Of a stretch of DNA of 64,000 nucleotides, positions 15,574 through 25,116 are shown piece by piece. How positions within the stretch are numbered: position 1 is the first letter of the stretch; each line of letters opens with the position of its first letter. This DNA is from an uncultured Sphingomonadaceae bacterium. GTDB taxonomy: Bacteria; Pseudomonadota; Alphaproteobacteria; Sphingomonadales; Sphingomonadaceae. The notes under the pieces are model-generated. The model searched no databases and was not told the DNA's origin. It worked only from the letters and a program-made list of their open reading frames with translations. Position numbers and translations under genes: made by a program. The stretch covers positions 1-64,000 of the forward strand of contig CAMYJW010000011.1 in the NCBI GenBank assembly GCA_947258815.1, in the 5' to 3' direction.

Positions 15574-17991
15574 ATGAATTCATATCGGCTCAAGGCCGCG
15601 CTTGCCGCGTCGGTTGCTGCGGCAACTCTGATACCCACGGCCAGCTTCGCCCAGACGTCCGATGAAGGCGCCAGTGACGGCGGCTTTGACGTTATCATCG
15701 TGACCGCGCGTAAGGCAGACGAGAATCTGCAGAAGACCCCGGTTGCGGTTACCGCAATTTCGGCTGAAGGAATTCAGACCCAGCAGCTAGCGACTGCCGT
15801 CGATGTGCAACGTGCAGCTCCTGGTTTGCTTGCTCGTGGCGCAGGCACCGGCCCTACCGCCATCGTAACCTACGCGCTTCGCGGCAATGCCCAGAACAGC
15901 CCTAACTCGGTTTCAGAATCGGCGGTCGGCATCTATCTGGATGGCGTCTATCTCGCTCGCCCGATTTCGAGTAACCTCGGCTTTCTCGACGTCGCCAATA
16001 TTCAGGTCGTTCGCGGCACGCAGGGCACCTTGTTCGGACGCAACACCACGGGCGGCGCGGTGCAGTTCACCACAACGCAGCCCGATGGCGATTTCGCGGG
16101 CTATGTAAAAGCCGAAGTTGGCAACTATGATCACCGTCTGGTTGAAGGCGCGGTTACCCTGCCGATTGCAGGCGAAGAACTCTCCGCCCGTTTCGCCGCC
16201 CGCTATACAGAGCGTGACGGCTATGGCGAAAACCAGTTCACCGGCGCGCCACTGGGTGACATCGAATCCGACGTCTCCACCCGCGCTACAATCAAATGGG
16301 CCCCGGCTTCGATGCCGGTTACACTCACCGTTTCAGGCGAGTATCTGAAGTCGAACGACAACGGCGTTGTGCATGCACTTGGTGCCGTTAATCCAGCCGG
16401 ACCATTGGCAAACTTTTTCCCTGGTCAGTTCTCTACCGATTTCATCCAGACGCCCAATAACTTTTATGACAGCTTCGGCGGAACCGTTACACCATCGGAA
16501 AATGTCAACACACCGCGCAACTACAACGAAGCCTTCGGCTTCACCGGCACGCTGGAAGTTGATCTGGGTGGCATAGAAGTTAAGTCAATTACCGCGTATC
16601 GCGATTCCGATTCAGGCAACACGCTTGACCTTGACGGCACCCCGGCCGGTGGCGTTGAGTTCGATTCCCAGTACAGACAGCACCAGTTCAGTCAGGAACT
16701 GACGCTGGCTGGCGAAATGGGATCGCTTGAGTGGATTGTAGGCGGCTACTACTTCAAGGAGTCGGGCGACGAACGTTCCGACTCATATGCGCTTCATGAT
16801 GTGCCCGCGTTGGGCGGTATCAGCCTGACGCCATCCCGGCGCACATTCAGTGATTTCAAGGGGCGCTCTGCTGCTGTCTTTGGACAGGTTAACTACAACT
16901 TCACCGACGCGCTACGTGTTACGGGCGGGCTGCGCTACACTTGGGACAAACGCAATATTGTTGGCCGTGGTATCAACAATCTTCGCACGGTTCCGGAAAT
17001 TACACCCGGTGGCGTTGTTCAGCCCGGCACATGCGGCGTTGGCCCGAACGCGGGAACGCTGCCCCCGACACCTTGTGAAAACCCGTTCAGCGCTTCATTC
17101 AGTTATCCGGCCTGGACATTTGGCGTCGATTATCAGGTCAACCCCGATCTGCTGGTCTACGCCAAAACCGGCGGTGCATCGCTTTCGGGCGGTTTCAACA
17201 CCCGTCCCGTTCCGCTTGGGGCCGAAGCTTTTGAACCTGAAGATGTCCGGGACATCGAGGCCGGTTTCAAGGGTGAATTCCTGAACAACCGTCTGCAAAC
17301 GAACCTTGCCGGATTCTACGTTTGGCGCAACAGTTCGCAAAGCATCGTGAACACGCTCGTGAACGGTGCCCTGACGCAATATGTTGAAAACTCGGGCAGC
17401 ATCAGGTCCTATGGCGCTGAACTGGAAGTCCGTGCGCTTCCATGGGAAGGAATGGAAATCCGCAGCGCAGTATCGCGCCTGTGGTCCAAGTACAAGGCGG
17501 GTTCATTCGTCAACGACGGCCTTCTGGGGCCGGTCGATCGCAGCGATGAAGACGTCGCTCAAACTCCGGAATGGACGTTCAACATCGGCGCCACGCAGAC
17601 GGTTGAAGCGGATTGGGGCAAAATGTCTTTTCACCTCGACTACGCCTATATCTCGTCGAGAAACTTCGGTCAGGACACGGCTGACGTGACCGGCATTGAC
17701 CCGCAGGGCCCCGAACCGGTGCGTCCGCGCACTCCGGCGGAAATTGCCGACATTATTGCCTTCACGGATCTCACAAACCAATTGGGCACGCTCGATGGAT
17801 ATGGAATTCTGAATGGCCGTGTCGCTATTGAATTTGACGATCCCGGCCTGGAACTTGCGATCTGGGGTCGCAATATGCTGGGCAAACGGTACAGCCAGAA
17901 CCTGTTCAACAACTATGGTGGCATTGGCTTCGTATCCTACAATCCGGGGCCGCCAGCAACGTTCGGCGCAACAGCCACTGTTCGCTGGTAA
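15574..17991 (+). CDS. TonB-dependent outer-membrane receptor
   Basis: The 805-residue protein starts with a signal peptide (MNSYRLKAALAASVAAATL, cleavage near AFA-QT at residue 26), followed by a TonB box region (DVIIVTARK, 39-47), the plug domain (LGFLDVANIQVVRGTQGTLFGRN) and a long beta-barrel ending in the typical aromatic residue (TVRW). It takes up a substrate across the outer membrane using energy from TonB-ExbBD. The start was placed at the ATG behind GGGAGGAAT. Sphingomonads carry many such receptors beside catabolic genes, often for hydrophobic compounds or steroids. A strong bidirectional terminator follows. The ligand is not predictable from sequence, but the position suggests it is the pathway substrate. 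Confidence 0.95.
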   Translation: MNSYRLKAALAASVAAATLIPTASFAQTSDEGASDGGFDVIIVTARKADENLQKTPVAVTAISAEGIQTQQLATAVDVQRAAPGLLARGAGTGPTAIVTYALRGNAQNSPNSVSESAVGIYLDGVYLARPISSNLGFLDVANIQVVRGTQGTLFGRNTTGGAVQFTTTQPDGDFAGYVKAEVGNYDHRLVEGAVTLPIAGEELSARFAARYTERDGYGENQFTGAPLGDIESDVSTRATIKWAPASMPVTLTVSGEYLKSNDNGVVHALGAVNPAGPLANFFPGQFSTDFIQTPNNFYDSFGGTVTPSENVNTPRNYNEAFGFTGTLEVDLGGIEVKSITAYRDSDSGNTLDLDGTPAGGVEFDSQYRQHQFSQELTLAGEMGSLEWIVGGYYFKESGDERSDSYALHDVPALGGISLTPSRRTFSDFKGRSAAVFGQVNYNFTDALRVTGGLRYTWDKRNIVGRGINNLRTVPEITPGGVVQPGTCGVGPNAGTLPPTPCENPFSASFSYPAWTFGVDYQVNPDLLVYAKTGGASLSGGFNTRPVPLGAEAFEPEDVRDIEAGFKGEFLNNRLQTNLAGFYVWRNSSQSIVNTLVNGALTQYVENSGSIRSYGAELEVRALPWEGMEIRSAVSRLWSKYKAGSFVNDGLLGPVDRSDEDVAQTPEWTFNIGATQTVEADWGKMSFHLDYAYISSRNFGQDTADVTGIDPQGPEPVRPRTPAEIADIIAFTDLTNQLGTLDGYGILNGRVAIEFDDPGLELAIWGRNMLGKRYSQNLFNNYGGIGFVSYNPGPPATFGATATVRW

Positions 17992-18044
17992 CTGAAACGG
18001 TTGGACAGGCTGCCGGATCGGCAGTCTGGCCAGTCCCCAAAAAA

Positions 18045-18077
18045 GAAAAGGCCGGGCAGCGATGCCCGGCCTTTTTT
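18045..18077. terminator. Bidirectional rho-independent terminator
   Basis: GGCCGGGCA, a four-base GCGA loop region and TGCCCGGCC form a strong GC stem with an A-tract before and a T-tract after it. It lies between the convergent TonB receptor gene and the flavoenzyme gene ending at 18135, so it can serve both. Confidence 0.9.
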
Positions 18078-18134
18078 CTGTCGTCAGCGCACGGCGGAGG
18101 CGAGCGATCGGCCCGCCTTCCGCTTCGCCTTACA

Positions 18135-20090
18135 TCACAGCATCATCGCAGCACGGCGACCGTCCTTGATCGCCTCATCCGTGGCAAAGGTGCTCCACCG
18201 CGCTTCGCGTGCATCACCGGCAATGTGAACTTCCAGCCCGCTGTCCTGCAACGCGTGAAACAGCTCTTCCTGCGGCGGTTTTGACGTGATCATGATGGTG
18301 TTGTGAATGTCCTCCAGCACCGTCTCTTCGCCTGTGGCATAATGAGCCAGCGTTACATTTGCCGGGTCGATTGCCTTGATCCGGGTCTGCGGCAGGAATG
18401 TCACCTTGGGCAGCACGCGCTTGGCCAGTACCTTGTTGATCCCGATCTCGGTGACGGACATCGCCATGCCGCTGTCGATCGTGACGAGGAATACTTCCTT
18501 GCCCTGATCCGCCAGCCATTCGGCAATGCCGGGGCCAACTTCATAGGCTGTGTTGTCATACACGACGACCCGATTGCCCGTGCGTTCATGTTCCAGCAGG
18601 ATTTGTTCTGGCGTGAAGACATGCTCCAGCTCTGCACCGGGCACACCTTCAAGCTGGTTCTTGCTGACACCATTTGCCGTGTACCGCGCGCCGGTCGTCA
18701 CGATCACGGCGTCCGCTCCCAACTGCGCGATCAGGTCCGGCGTCGCCTCGGTGTTCAGCTGGATATCAACGTTCAGCTTGTCCAGTTGCAGCTCAAGCCA
18801 GCGCACGATATCGGCGCGATCCTCAAGCCCCGGCAGCATGGCCTGCATTGTCACATGACCGCCAAGCGCATCGGACTTTTCAAGCAGCGTAACCTTATGC
18901 CCACGCCGCGCCGCATCGTAGGCGGCCTGCATGCCGGCCGGACCGCCGCCCGCCACGACAACGCGCTTGGGTTTCTCGGCCTGTGATGGCGCGGGCAGAT
19001 ATTCGCTGCCGATCTCCGGGTTGACGGTGCATCCCACCGGATGGCCGATGCATGAGCGCAAAAAGCACCCTTCGAGATCGCCAATACAGGCACGGATTTC
19101 GTTAGTCTGGCCATCGCGCGCCTTGTTGGGCCAATCGGGATCGGCGATCACCGAGCGGGCAACGAAAATCATGTCCAGCTTGCCTTCGTCGATAAGCTGA
19201 TCGCCATAAGCGGCATCGAGGATACGCCCGCCGCTGACCACCGGTATGTCGACAACTTTCTTCACCTCGGCGGCCGCATAAACGTGCGTGCCCTGCTCGC
19301 CCATGTAGGAGGACGGATAGTGATAATGCGTCATCTGCGGTTTCTGTCCGCGCGCGGTGATGCGCAACCAGTCAACCTTGCCGCTGTCCGAAAGGTGTTT
19401 GCAGATCGCCAGACCTTCGCTCAGGCCGTCACCGCCAAGCGTGCTGTCATCCGCGTTGACCGCCAGACCGATCACGAAATCAGGATTGCAGCGCTCGCGG
19501 ATTCCCTCGACGATCTCCATGACGATACGCATCCGGTTTTCCAGACTCCCGCCATATTCATCGGTTCGCGTGTTATAAAGCGGCGAGGTGAAGGACTGCA
19601 TCCCTGCGCCCCCGCCAATCGGAAATTCAAAACCGTCCGCGCCGGCTTCTTCGGCATGCTGCGCGGCAACGATATGCGCTTCGGCCAGCGCCTTGATTTC
19701 GGGGATTGTCATGGAGCGTGGCTGAGTATCGCTCATCATCGTGTGCGGCGCACCGCCAGAAGCCGCAGCCTGAGAAATCCAGATACCCTGCATAACGATC
19801 TTGCTGCCATGCTTGTGCGCGGCATTGACGATGTTTTTAATCGCCGGAATGTGATCGCGGTCGTAGGCCTGGATGAACCAGCCCGGCGGCATCAGCGGCT
19901 CTGGCTGAACCATGCAGCTGGCGATTACCATAAAGCCACAACCACCCTTGGCCCGCGCTTCAAAATAGCCTGCCTGCGCTTCAGACCCGATGGGGAGGCC
20001 TGCCATGCCATGGGGCGACATGAAAACCCGGTTCTTGAGTTCCAGATTGCCGATCTTGAACGGGCTGAAAAGATGTTTGAAGGTGCTCAT
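18135..20090 (-). CDS. FadH/Bai-like NADH:flavin oxidoreductase with an altered Fe-S motif
   Basis: The 651-residue protein has an N-terminal Old-Yellow-Enzyme TIM barrel (NTRTDEYGGSLENR, 173-186), a cysteine cluster and a C-terminal FAD/NAD(P) domain (VVVAGGGPAGMQAA, 377-390). This is the layout of 2,4-dienoyl-CoA reductase FadH and the bile-acid enzymes BaiCD/BaiH. FadH binds [4Fe-4S] with CxxCxxxCx11C; here the positions read Cys335, Asp338, Cys342 and Cys354, with an extra Cys347. The FadH active-site tyrosine position reads Met164. It may reduce a conjugated enone or dienoyl-CoA in a ring system. A GGAGAG site precedes the ATG. The DUF1330 gene 33 bases upstream shares its operon. Confidence 0.9.
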   Translation of the reverse strand: MSTFKHLFSPFKIGNLELKNRVFMSPHGMAGLPIGSEAQAGYFEARAKGGCGFMVIASCMVQPEPLMPPGWFIQAYDRDHIPAIKNIVNAAHKHGSKIVMQGIWISQAAASGGAPHTMMSDTQPRSMTIPEIKALAEAHIVAAQHAEEAGADGFEFPIGGGAGMQSFTSPLYNTRTDEYGGSLENRMRIVMEIVEGIRERCNPDFVIGLAVNADDSTLGGDGLSEGLAICKHLSDSGKVDWLRITARGQKPQMTHYHYPSSYMGEQGTHVYAAAEVKKVVDIPVVSGGRILDAAYGDQLIDEGKLDMIFVARSVIADPDWPNKARDGQTNEIRACIGDLEGCFLRSCIGHPVGCTVNPEIGSEYLPAPSQAEKPKRVVVAGGGPAGMQAAYDAARRGHKVTLLEKSDALGGHVTMQAMLPGLEDRADIVRWLELQLDKLNVDIQLNTEATPDLIAQLGADAVIVTTGARYTANGVSKNQLEGVPGAELEHVFTPEQILLEHERTGNRVVVYDNTAYEVGPGIAEWLADQGKEVFLVTIDSGMAMSVTEIGINKVLAKRVLPKVTFLPQTRIKAIDPANVTLAHYATGEETVLEDIHNTIMITSKPPQEELFHALQDSGLEVHIAGDAREARWSTFATDEAIKDGRRAAMML

Positions 20091-20122
20091 AGTGCTCTCC
20101 CTATGTGCCGGCTTGCTGCCGG

Positions 20123-20407
20123 TCAGGAATCGAAAGTGATGACGAAACTGGTGTCCGCTGAAGCCTGCCGGATTGGTATAACCTCCTGATAGCCTTCAGA
20201 GAAATACCATTCGCGTGCTGCTCCGGCATCCGCAAATTTCATGATGATGATCGAGCTGCCCGGAAATTCGCCTTCCAGCGTTTCGGGGCTTTCCGCCGCG
20301 GCCACTTCCACTTCGATACCGTCAATCAAACGGAAGCCCGCTTCGGCATACTCGTTGTATTTATCAACGTTATGCTTGTTCACCACGGCAACGAGATAGG
20401 ACGCCAT
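20123..20407 (-). CDS. DUF1330 family small protein
   Basis: This 94-residue protein has the ferredoxin-like alpha-beta fold of DUF1330: an N-terminal SYLVAVVNKHNVDKYNEY strand-helix and a central PGSSIIIMKFADAGAAREWY segment. The family is of unknown function and related to dimeric alpha-beta barrel proteins such as small monooxygenases and chaperone-like pathway proteins. I chose the ATG at 20407 with its GGGAGAAG ribosome site over an in-frame start ten codons earlier. It is transcribed just ahead of the FadH-like flavoenzyme gene and may serve the same step. Confidence 0.85.
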   Translation of the reverse strand: MASYLVAVVNKHNVDKYNEYAEAGFRLIDGIEVEVAAAESPETLEGEFPGSSIIIMKFADAGAAREWYFSEGYQEVIPIRQASADTSFVITFDS

Positions 20408-20485
20408 TTCACACTTCTCCCAAGCAAACTTTTGCAATGGGCGCGCATGCTATTCGTGTTTGGCAAAAGGTGAAGGCTGGAATTT

Positions 20486-21130
20486 TTATTCTGGTAAAGC
20501 ATCGGGCCGCAGCCCGCGCAGCACAAGCTCCGTCACATATTCGCGCCACATGGCAATTCCTGCCTCGGACGCAAAATCGACGCCGCTGCTTTCAGACATC
20601 GACCAGCTTTGCGTGAAAGCGCCGGTGGCAAGCGCGAAAACCGACCAGTAGAACAGGTAAGGATCGACGCCGGATTTGAAATCGCCCGACGCCGCGCCGC
20701 GATCGAGCATCGGTATGACCCACCCTTCAACGAACTTGCGAACCGTGGGCAAATACTGCGAACGGCGGGTCACATGTTCGCCCTTGTGCAAATCCTGATC
20801 GACAGTGATGCCAACCAGATAGGGGCGCTCGATAAAGTTCTGCATGATCCGCTCTATCAATGCCGCAACGGCTTGCGGCGGACTGAGCCGATCATAATCC
20901 GGGCCGGTCAGCATCTCCAGCATTTCCTCGGCCACGCGATCGAGGACCAGCCCGTACAACTCTTCCTTGGTCTTGAAGTAATGATAGACGAGCTGCTTGG
21001 TGACACCGGCTGACTTGGCAATGTGATCCAGTCTGGCGCCATCGAAACCGCGCGCGGCAAAGGCATCACGCGCCGCTTCGACAATGCGATCGATCGTTAC
21101 CCCGGATGAATGGCGCGCGCGTCCCGCCAT
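20486..21130 (-). CDS. TetR-family regulator
   Basis: The 214-residue protein carries a TetR DNA-binding domain near the N-terminus: IDRIVEAARDAFAARGF, then LDHIAKSAGVTKQLVYHYFKTKEELY, a near-perfect helix-turn-helix. The C-terminal part (from about residue 80) fits the ligand domain of the family. The ATG at 21130 follows a GGAG site; an in-frame start 11 codons upstream is less likely. It is divergent from the MaoC-like hydratase gene at 21380 across 249 bases and may control it or the DUF1330/FadH-like pair downstream. No clear palindromic operator was seen in the gap. Confidence 0.9.
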   Translation of the reverse strand: MAGRARHSSGVTIDRIVEAARDAFAARGFDGARLDHIAKSAGVTKQLVYHYFKTKEELYGLVLDRVAEEMLEMLTGPDYDRLSPPQAVAALIERIMQNFIERPYLVGITVDQDLHKGEHVTRRSQYLPTVRKFVEGWVIPMLDRGAASGDFKSGVDPYLFYWSVFALATGAFTQSWSMSESSGVDFASEAGIAMWREYVTELVLRGLRPDALPE

Positions 21131-21379
21131 CAGTTTCGCTCCGCATATGAGCGAGCGATACAACGCGGGCGAGCAAACACGGCTGCATCCGTATCAGCGT
21201 GCATTCTTATGGATGTCCGGCAACGAAACATGGGCTCCATTGTGGCAAAGCCGGTATGGGTGGGGCAAGGGGATTCGCACTGCAATGTGCGTTGCGATCC
21301 GCCTGCCGCAAGGGAGGAGCGATCGCCAACATATCGCCCCATGCAACCGCGCGCGGACTATGGCAGACAGGCAACCTCA

Positions 21380-22252
21380 ATGACCCAACCTTTGAACATC
21401 GAAAAACTGCAATCCTTCAGCATCCCGCAGGCGCAGGACGATTACGATCCGCGCGATGCTATCCTTTATGCGCTGGGCGTTGGCGCGGGGCTGAGCGATG
21501 AGATCGATGAGACGAGCTTGCTGTTCGAACGTGGCCTGCAGGTTTTACCAACCATGGCGCTGGTGCTGGGCACGCCCGGTTTCTGGCCGATGGATCCCGG
21601 CACCGGGCTGGACTGGCTGACCATCCTGCATGGCGAACAGCGGCTTAAAATCCATGAGCCACTCGATCCGTTCGGAACGCTGATCGGCGATACCAAAGTG
21701 ACCGACATTGCCGATAAAGGCCCCGGCAAGCCCGCTCTGGTGCGCGCGGCGAAAGAGCTGAAAACGCTCAGCGGCCTGCTGGTTGCGGAAACGAGCGACG
21801 TCTGGGTCAATCGCGGTGCGGGCGGCTTTGGCGGCGTGCGCGAACTGCCCGGCGATCCTTTGCCCGCGGTTCCGACACGCGATCCCGATTTCGAAGTTGT
21901 TTTGCCAACATCGCGCGTGCAGGCGGCAACCTATCGCCTGTCCGGCGATCGCAACCCGCTGCATATCGATCCTGAAACCGCCGGAAACGCCGGGTTTGAC
22001 CGGCCAATCCTGCATGGCCTTTCCACCATGGGCGTTGTTGCCCGCGCGGTTATCCACGCCTGCTGCGCCAGCATTACGCAAAACCTGTGCGAGATCGGCG
22101 TGCGCTTTACCGCGCCGGTTTATCCCGGCGATACGATCCGCACCCATATCTGGCAGGAGGAAGACACCGTGCATTTTCGCGCCGATGCGGTGGAACGGGC
22201 CGTGCGGGTGATCGATAACGGCCTTGCAAAGCTCAGCGTGCCGGCGGTTTGA
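21380..22252 (+). CDS. MaoC-like (R)-specific enoyl-CoA hydratase (hydratase 2)
   Basis: The 290-residue double-hotdog protein has the hydratase 2 motif YRLSGDRNPLHIDPETA (185-201) with Asp190 and His195, followed by GFDRPILHG. It hydrates trans-2-enoyl-CoA to the (3R)-hydroxy ester, and the length agrees with the hydratase 2 region of peroxisomal MFE-2 and the actinobacterial steroid hydratases. The (3R) product would suit the MFE-2-like SDRs at 1050 and 26795, so the window may encode an R-specific beta-oxidation branch in addition to the FadJ branch. The 3' end overlaps the convergent VOC gene by 20 bases. Confidence 0.92.
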   Translation: MTQPLNIEKLQSFSIPQAQDDYDPRDAILYALGVGAGLSDEIDETSLLFERGLQVLPTMALVLGTPGFWPMDPGTGLDWLTILHGEQRLKIHEPLDPFGTLIGDTKVTDIADKGPGKPALVRAAKELKTLSGLLVAETSDVWVNRGAGGFGGVRELPGDPLPAVPTRDPDFEVVLPTSRVQAATYRLSGDRNPLHIDPETAGNAGFDRPILHGLSTMGVVARAVIHACCASITQNLCEIGVRFTAPVYPGDTIRTHIWQEEDTVHFRADAVERAVRVIDNGLAKLSVPAV

Positions 22253-22622
22253 AACAATAAGCGCAGATCTTGTTTCCATCGGGATCGAACAGGTAAGCGC
22301 CATAGGCATGTGGCACCGCGCCGCGCGGCCCCGGCGGCCCGGCATCGGTTCCGCCCGCTGCCAGCCCCGCCGCATGAAACGCCGCCACGGCTTCGCGGTC
22401 CGGCGCCTTGAAACCTATCGTAATGCCATTGCCCGGCGCGGCTGGCGCGCCATCGATCGGGCGCAGCACCAGAAACTCGGCCAGCCGGGTTCCATAGCCC
22501 AGCCCCTGATCGAGAAAATCGCCCAGTGGCGAAATTCCCAGTGGCGCCAGCGCGGCATCATAGAAACGGCCCGCACGATCAACATCGTTGGTTCCCACGC
22601 AATTGTGCGTGAAAATGCCCAT
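22233..22622 (-). CDS. VOC-family (glyoxalase-like) protein
   Basis: The 129-residue protein fits one VOC module pair: FTHNCVGTNDVDRAGRFYDAAL at the N-terminus and the terminal GAYLFDPDGNKICAYCF strand, a common signature of glyoxalase/bleomycin-resistance-like proteins. Such proteins bind metals or small ligands, but this subgroup has no fixed function. The ATG at 22622 shares its first base with the stop of the MFS gene (TGATG), so the two are translationally coupled. It ends a four-gene minus-strand operon of LLM oxidoreductase, kinase, transporter and VOC protein. Confidence 0.87.
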   Translation of the reverse strand: MGIFTHNCVGTNDVDRAGRFYDAALAPLGISPLGDFLDQGLGYGTRLAEFLVLRPIDGAPAAPGNGITIGFKAPDREAVAAFHAAGLAAGGTDAGPPGPRGAVPHAYGAYLFDPDGNKICAYCFKPPAR

Positions 22623-23932
22623 CAGGCGAGTTCCCCCTTGCCCGGCATCTTGACCAGCAAAATAGCCAGCAACGATAACGCCGATCCGCATGAGATGATC
22701 AGCGTCACGCTTGAAACATCCAGTCCGCGCGCGAACAGAATGCCCGCCAGTGCCGGGCCCATCGCCGCCCCCGCACGGCCAAACCCGATGCCAAACCCGG
22801 TGCCCGTCGCCCGCACGCGCGATGGGAAGCCCATTGCCATCAGCGCATAGAAACCAACCGCCGCAGCGTTTGAGAAAAACGCGGTCAGCCCGGCGATCCA
22901 GCCCAGCATGGCCACGTCAGGCGGCGCATTGCCAAACACGTTGAGCATCACGAACGCACCGGCCAGAACGATCAGCGTTGCCTTGCGAATACCGATCCTG
23001 AGCGAAACAAGCCCCAGCGTTCCGCCGCCGATCGCGCCGCCCAGCATGGCCCAGGTCAGCACGCCGCCGCCCGCACTGGCATCGAAGCCCATATCGACCA
23101 CCAGCTTGGGTATCCATTTGACGAAGTAATAATATGCGGTGACATGAGTCAGATAAGCCAGCGTCAGCAGGATCGTGCGCGTTACCAGCGGCGGCTGGAA
23201 TATCTCCACCAGCGATGCACGCGGCTTTTCCTTTGGCGGTGCAGGTAGCTCGTGTGCATCGGGCAGGCCAAACCGTCGCAGGATCGTGTTGATCCGCTCA
23301 AGCGCGTTGGCAGGCCGCCGTGCATTAATCCAGTCAGGCGTTTCGGGTATCAGCCAGTAGGCCAGCGGAATGCTGAGGACAGTCATCCCCGCGCCAAGGT
23401 AAAACACTTCGCGCCAGTCACCATCGGCAAGCCAGATACTTGCCAGCGATCCGCCAAGGAATGCGCCAAGCGGATAGCCGATCAGCATCAACGGCAGGAT
23501 CAGATCGCGATACCGCGCATTGCAGAATTCCGCGACAGTTGCGTTGAGCGCGGCAAGCATGCCGCCAATCCCCAGTCCGGTAAGCAGCCGCCACAGGGAC
23601 AACTGCGTCACATCGGTGGAGGTTGGCGCCATAACCATTCCCACGGCCATCACGATCAGACAGCCAAGGATCGTGGGCCGGCGGCCAAAGCGATCTGCCA
23701 TGCCGCCCAGCAGGATGGAGCCGACCGCCATGCCGATCAGTTCCATCGACAGAACCCAGCCCAGCACATCTCTGGGCACGTTCCATTCCTCGGCAATGCC
23801 CGGCGCTGCAAAGCTGATCGACATGACATCGAAGCCATCGAGCGCGTTGAGGAAAATCGTCATCCCCAGCGCGGCAATCTGCCATCCGCCAAGGCGCCCC
23901 TCGTCCACAATCTCGCGCGGCGTCTTCGCCAT
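22622..23932 (-). CDS. MFS transporter, aromatic/alicyclic acid:H+ symporter type
   Basis: The 436-residue membrane protein has twelve predicted hydrophobic segments. The first helix region ends in DGFDVMSISFAAP, the charged motif in helix 1 of the aromatic acid:H+ symporters (PcaK, BenK), and loop 2-3 carries GMADRFGRRP, the family signature. A cytoplasmic loop between the two halves contains PAPPKEKPRAS. It probably imports an organic acid across the inner membrane. It lies between an APH-like kinase gene and a VOC gene with tight spacing, so the cargo should be a substrate or intermediate of this operon. Confidence 0.92.
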   Translation of the reverse strand: MAKTPREIVDEGRLGGWQIAALGMTIFLNALDGFDVMSISFAAPGIAEEWNVPRDVLGWVLSMELIGMAVGSILLGGMADRFGRRPTILGCLIVMAVGMVMAPTSTDVTQLSLWRLLTGLGIGGMLAALNATVAEFCNARYRDLILPLMLIGYPLGAFLGGSLASIWLADGDWREVFYLGAGMTVLSIPLAYWLIPETPDWINARRPANALERINTILRRFGLPDAHELPAPPKEKPRASLVEIFQPPLVTRTILLTLAYLTHVTAYYYFVKWIPKLVVDMGFDASAGGGVLTWAMLGGAIGGGTLGLVSLRIGIRKATLIVLAGAFVMLNVFGNAPPDVAMLGWIAGLTAFFSNAAAVGFYALMAMGFPSRVRATGTGFGIGFGRAGAAMGPALAGILFARGLDVSSVTLIISCGSALSLLAILLVKMPGKGELA

Positions 23933-23981
23933 CAGTCAACTCCATTGGCAACAAACAGCCGCCTTAACAGACATTTGCGCT

Positions 23982-25115
23982 TCAGGCGTCGTCCTTATTA
24001 TCCACCGGCGTCAGCTTGCTCATGAAGGCCACGAAATCCGGCCCCAGAACGGGCAGTTCCATGCCCAGCCGTTCGGCCAGATAGAGCGTCATGAAATTAT
24101 CGTTGAGCGATTTGTTTTCCGGCGGGATGTTGCCCAGCCCCACTTGCCGATCAAACGCGCCGAGCGCGACCAGCGCCATGCGCAAGGCGACAACCACATC
24201 ATAATATTCAAGATGCTGCGCGGTTTTGCCGGTCGCCGCTTCCCAGATGGCGATTGTCTCGTCGTTGGTGGGCAGGCCTTCGAGACGCTCCACACCAAAA
24301 CGCCTGCTGAACAGATCGTCGAAATACAGCCACCAGGCCAGATCGAGCTCCGCCGGGCCAAGCGCGGCCAGTTCCCAGTCTATCAGTGCATTGACGCTGC
24401 CGTCCGCTGCGAACATCACGTTGGATGGCGTGCTGTCCCCCCATAACACGTTAACCGCAGTGTCCGATGGCTGCTCTTCGCGGATATAGGCGATCGCGCG
24501 ATCGAGATAGGGCAGATCACGGCCCTTGCGCAGGCCTTCATACCAGGCCTCGATATAGCCGAGATACTGATCCAGCCCCGGCTCTCCCCAATCGGGCCGC
24601 GCCAGAAAACCAAAGCCATCGCTCTGCCAGTCAATCCGTGACATCCCGGCAAATGCGTTCAATGCATTCTTGAACGTGGCAAGGCGCTGCGCGGGTGTCA
24701 TGTCCACCAGCCAGCCGACGGTGTTGTAATTGGGGTTCTGCGTCGCCGCCTCCCCGTCAACGCGGCCCATCACCAGAAACGGCGCATCCAGCACGGCGGG
24801 ATCAAGCTCCATCCCTATCCAGTCAGGCACTTTAACGGTGCCCAGCGCATCGAGCGCGGCGATCATCTGGCCCTGAAGTTCAAGGCTGGAGCCGAACACC
24901 ACTTCATGATCCTGCGGCTGACGGCGCACCACCAGAGTGCGCTTTTGCGGCCCGTCGGTATCGTTGTATGTCACATCGACGAAGAAAATCTGCGCCGAAA
25001 AGCCAGAGCCAACCGCCACATCAAGCGGCGTCAATGCAACATCGCGCCAGCCATCCATTTTCGCTTCAAGCCAGTCGCGCAGACGGCTTTGAACCTCTTG
25101 TGCTGTCAGCGCCAC
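23982..25115 (-). CDS. APH-like small-molecule kinase
   Basis: The 377-residue protein belongs to the aminoglycoside phosphotransferase/choline kinase-like fold, with the catalytic loop VLWGDSTPSNVMF and the metal-binding ALIDWELAALGPAELDLAWW. The family includes the kinase domain of ACAD10, which phosphorylates a hydroxyacyl-CoA so that phosphate can be eliminated. In an acyl-CoA island such a hydroxyl-activating role is attractive, but antibiotic resistance is not suggested by anything here. It starts with GTG one base after the LLM oxidoreductase stop, so the genes are coupled. A second family member is at 56943. Confidence 0.88.
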   Translation of the reverse strand: MALTAQEVQSRLRDWLEAKMDGWRDVALTPLDVAVGSGFSAQIFFVDVTYNDTDGPQKRTLVVRRQPQDHEVVFGSSLELQGQMIAALDALGTVKVPDWIGMELDPAVLDAPFLVMGRVDGEAATQNPNYNTVGWLVDMTPAQRLATFKNALNAFAGMSRIDWQSDGFGFLARPDWGEPGLDQYLGYIEAWYEGLRKGRDLPYLDRAIAYIREEQPSDTAVNVLWGDSTPSNVMFAADGSVNALIDWELAALGPAELDLAWWLYFDDLFSRRFGVERLEGLPTNDETIAIWEAATGKTAQHLEYYDVVVALRMALVALGAFDRQVGLGNIPPENKSLNDNFMTLYLAERLGMELPVLGPDFVAFMSKLTPVDNKDDA

Positions 25116-25116
25116 G

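Noticed and set aside
23982-25115. Aminoglycoside resistance gene
   Set aside because: The fold is shared, but the gene lies in a tight operon with an LLM oxidoreductase and organic acid transporter, with no resistance context.
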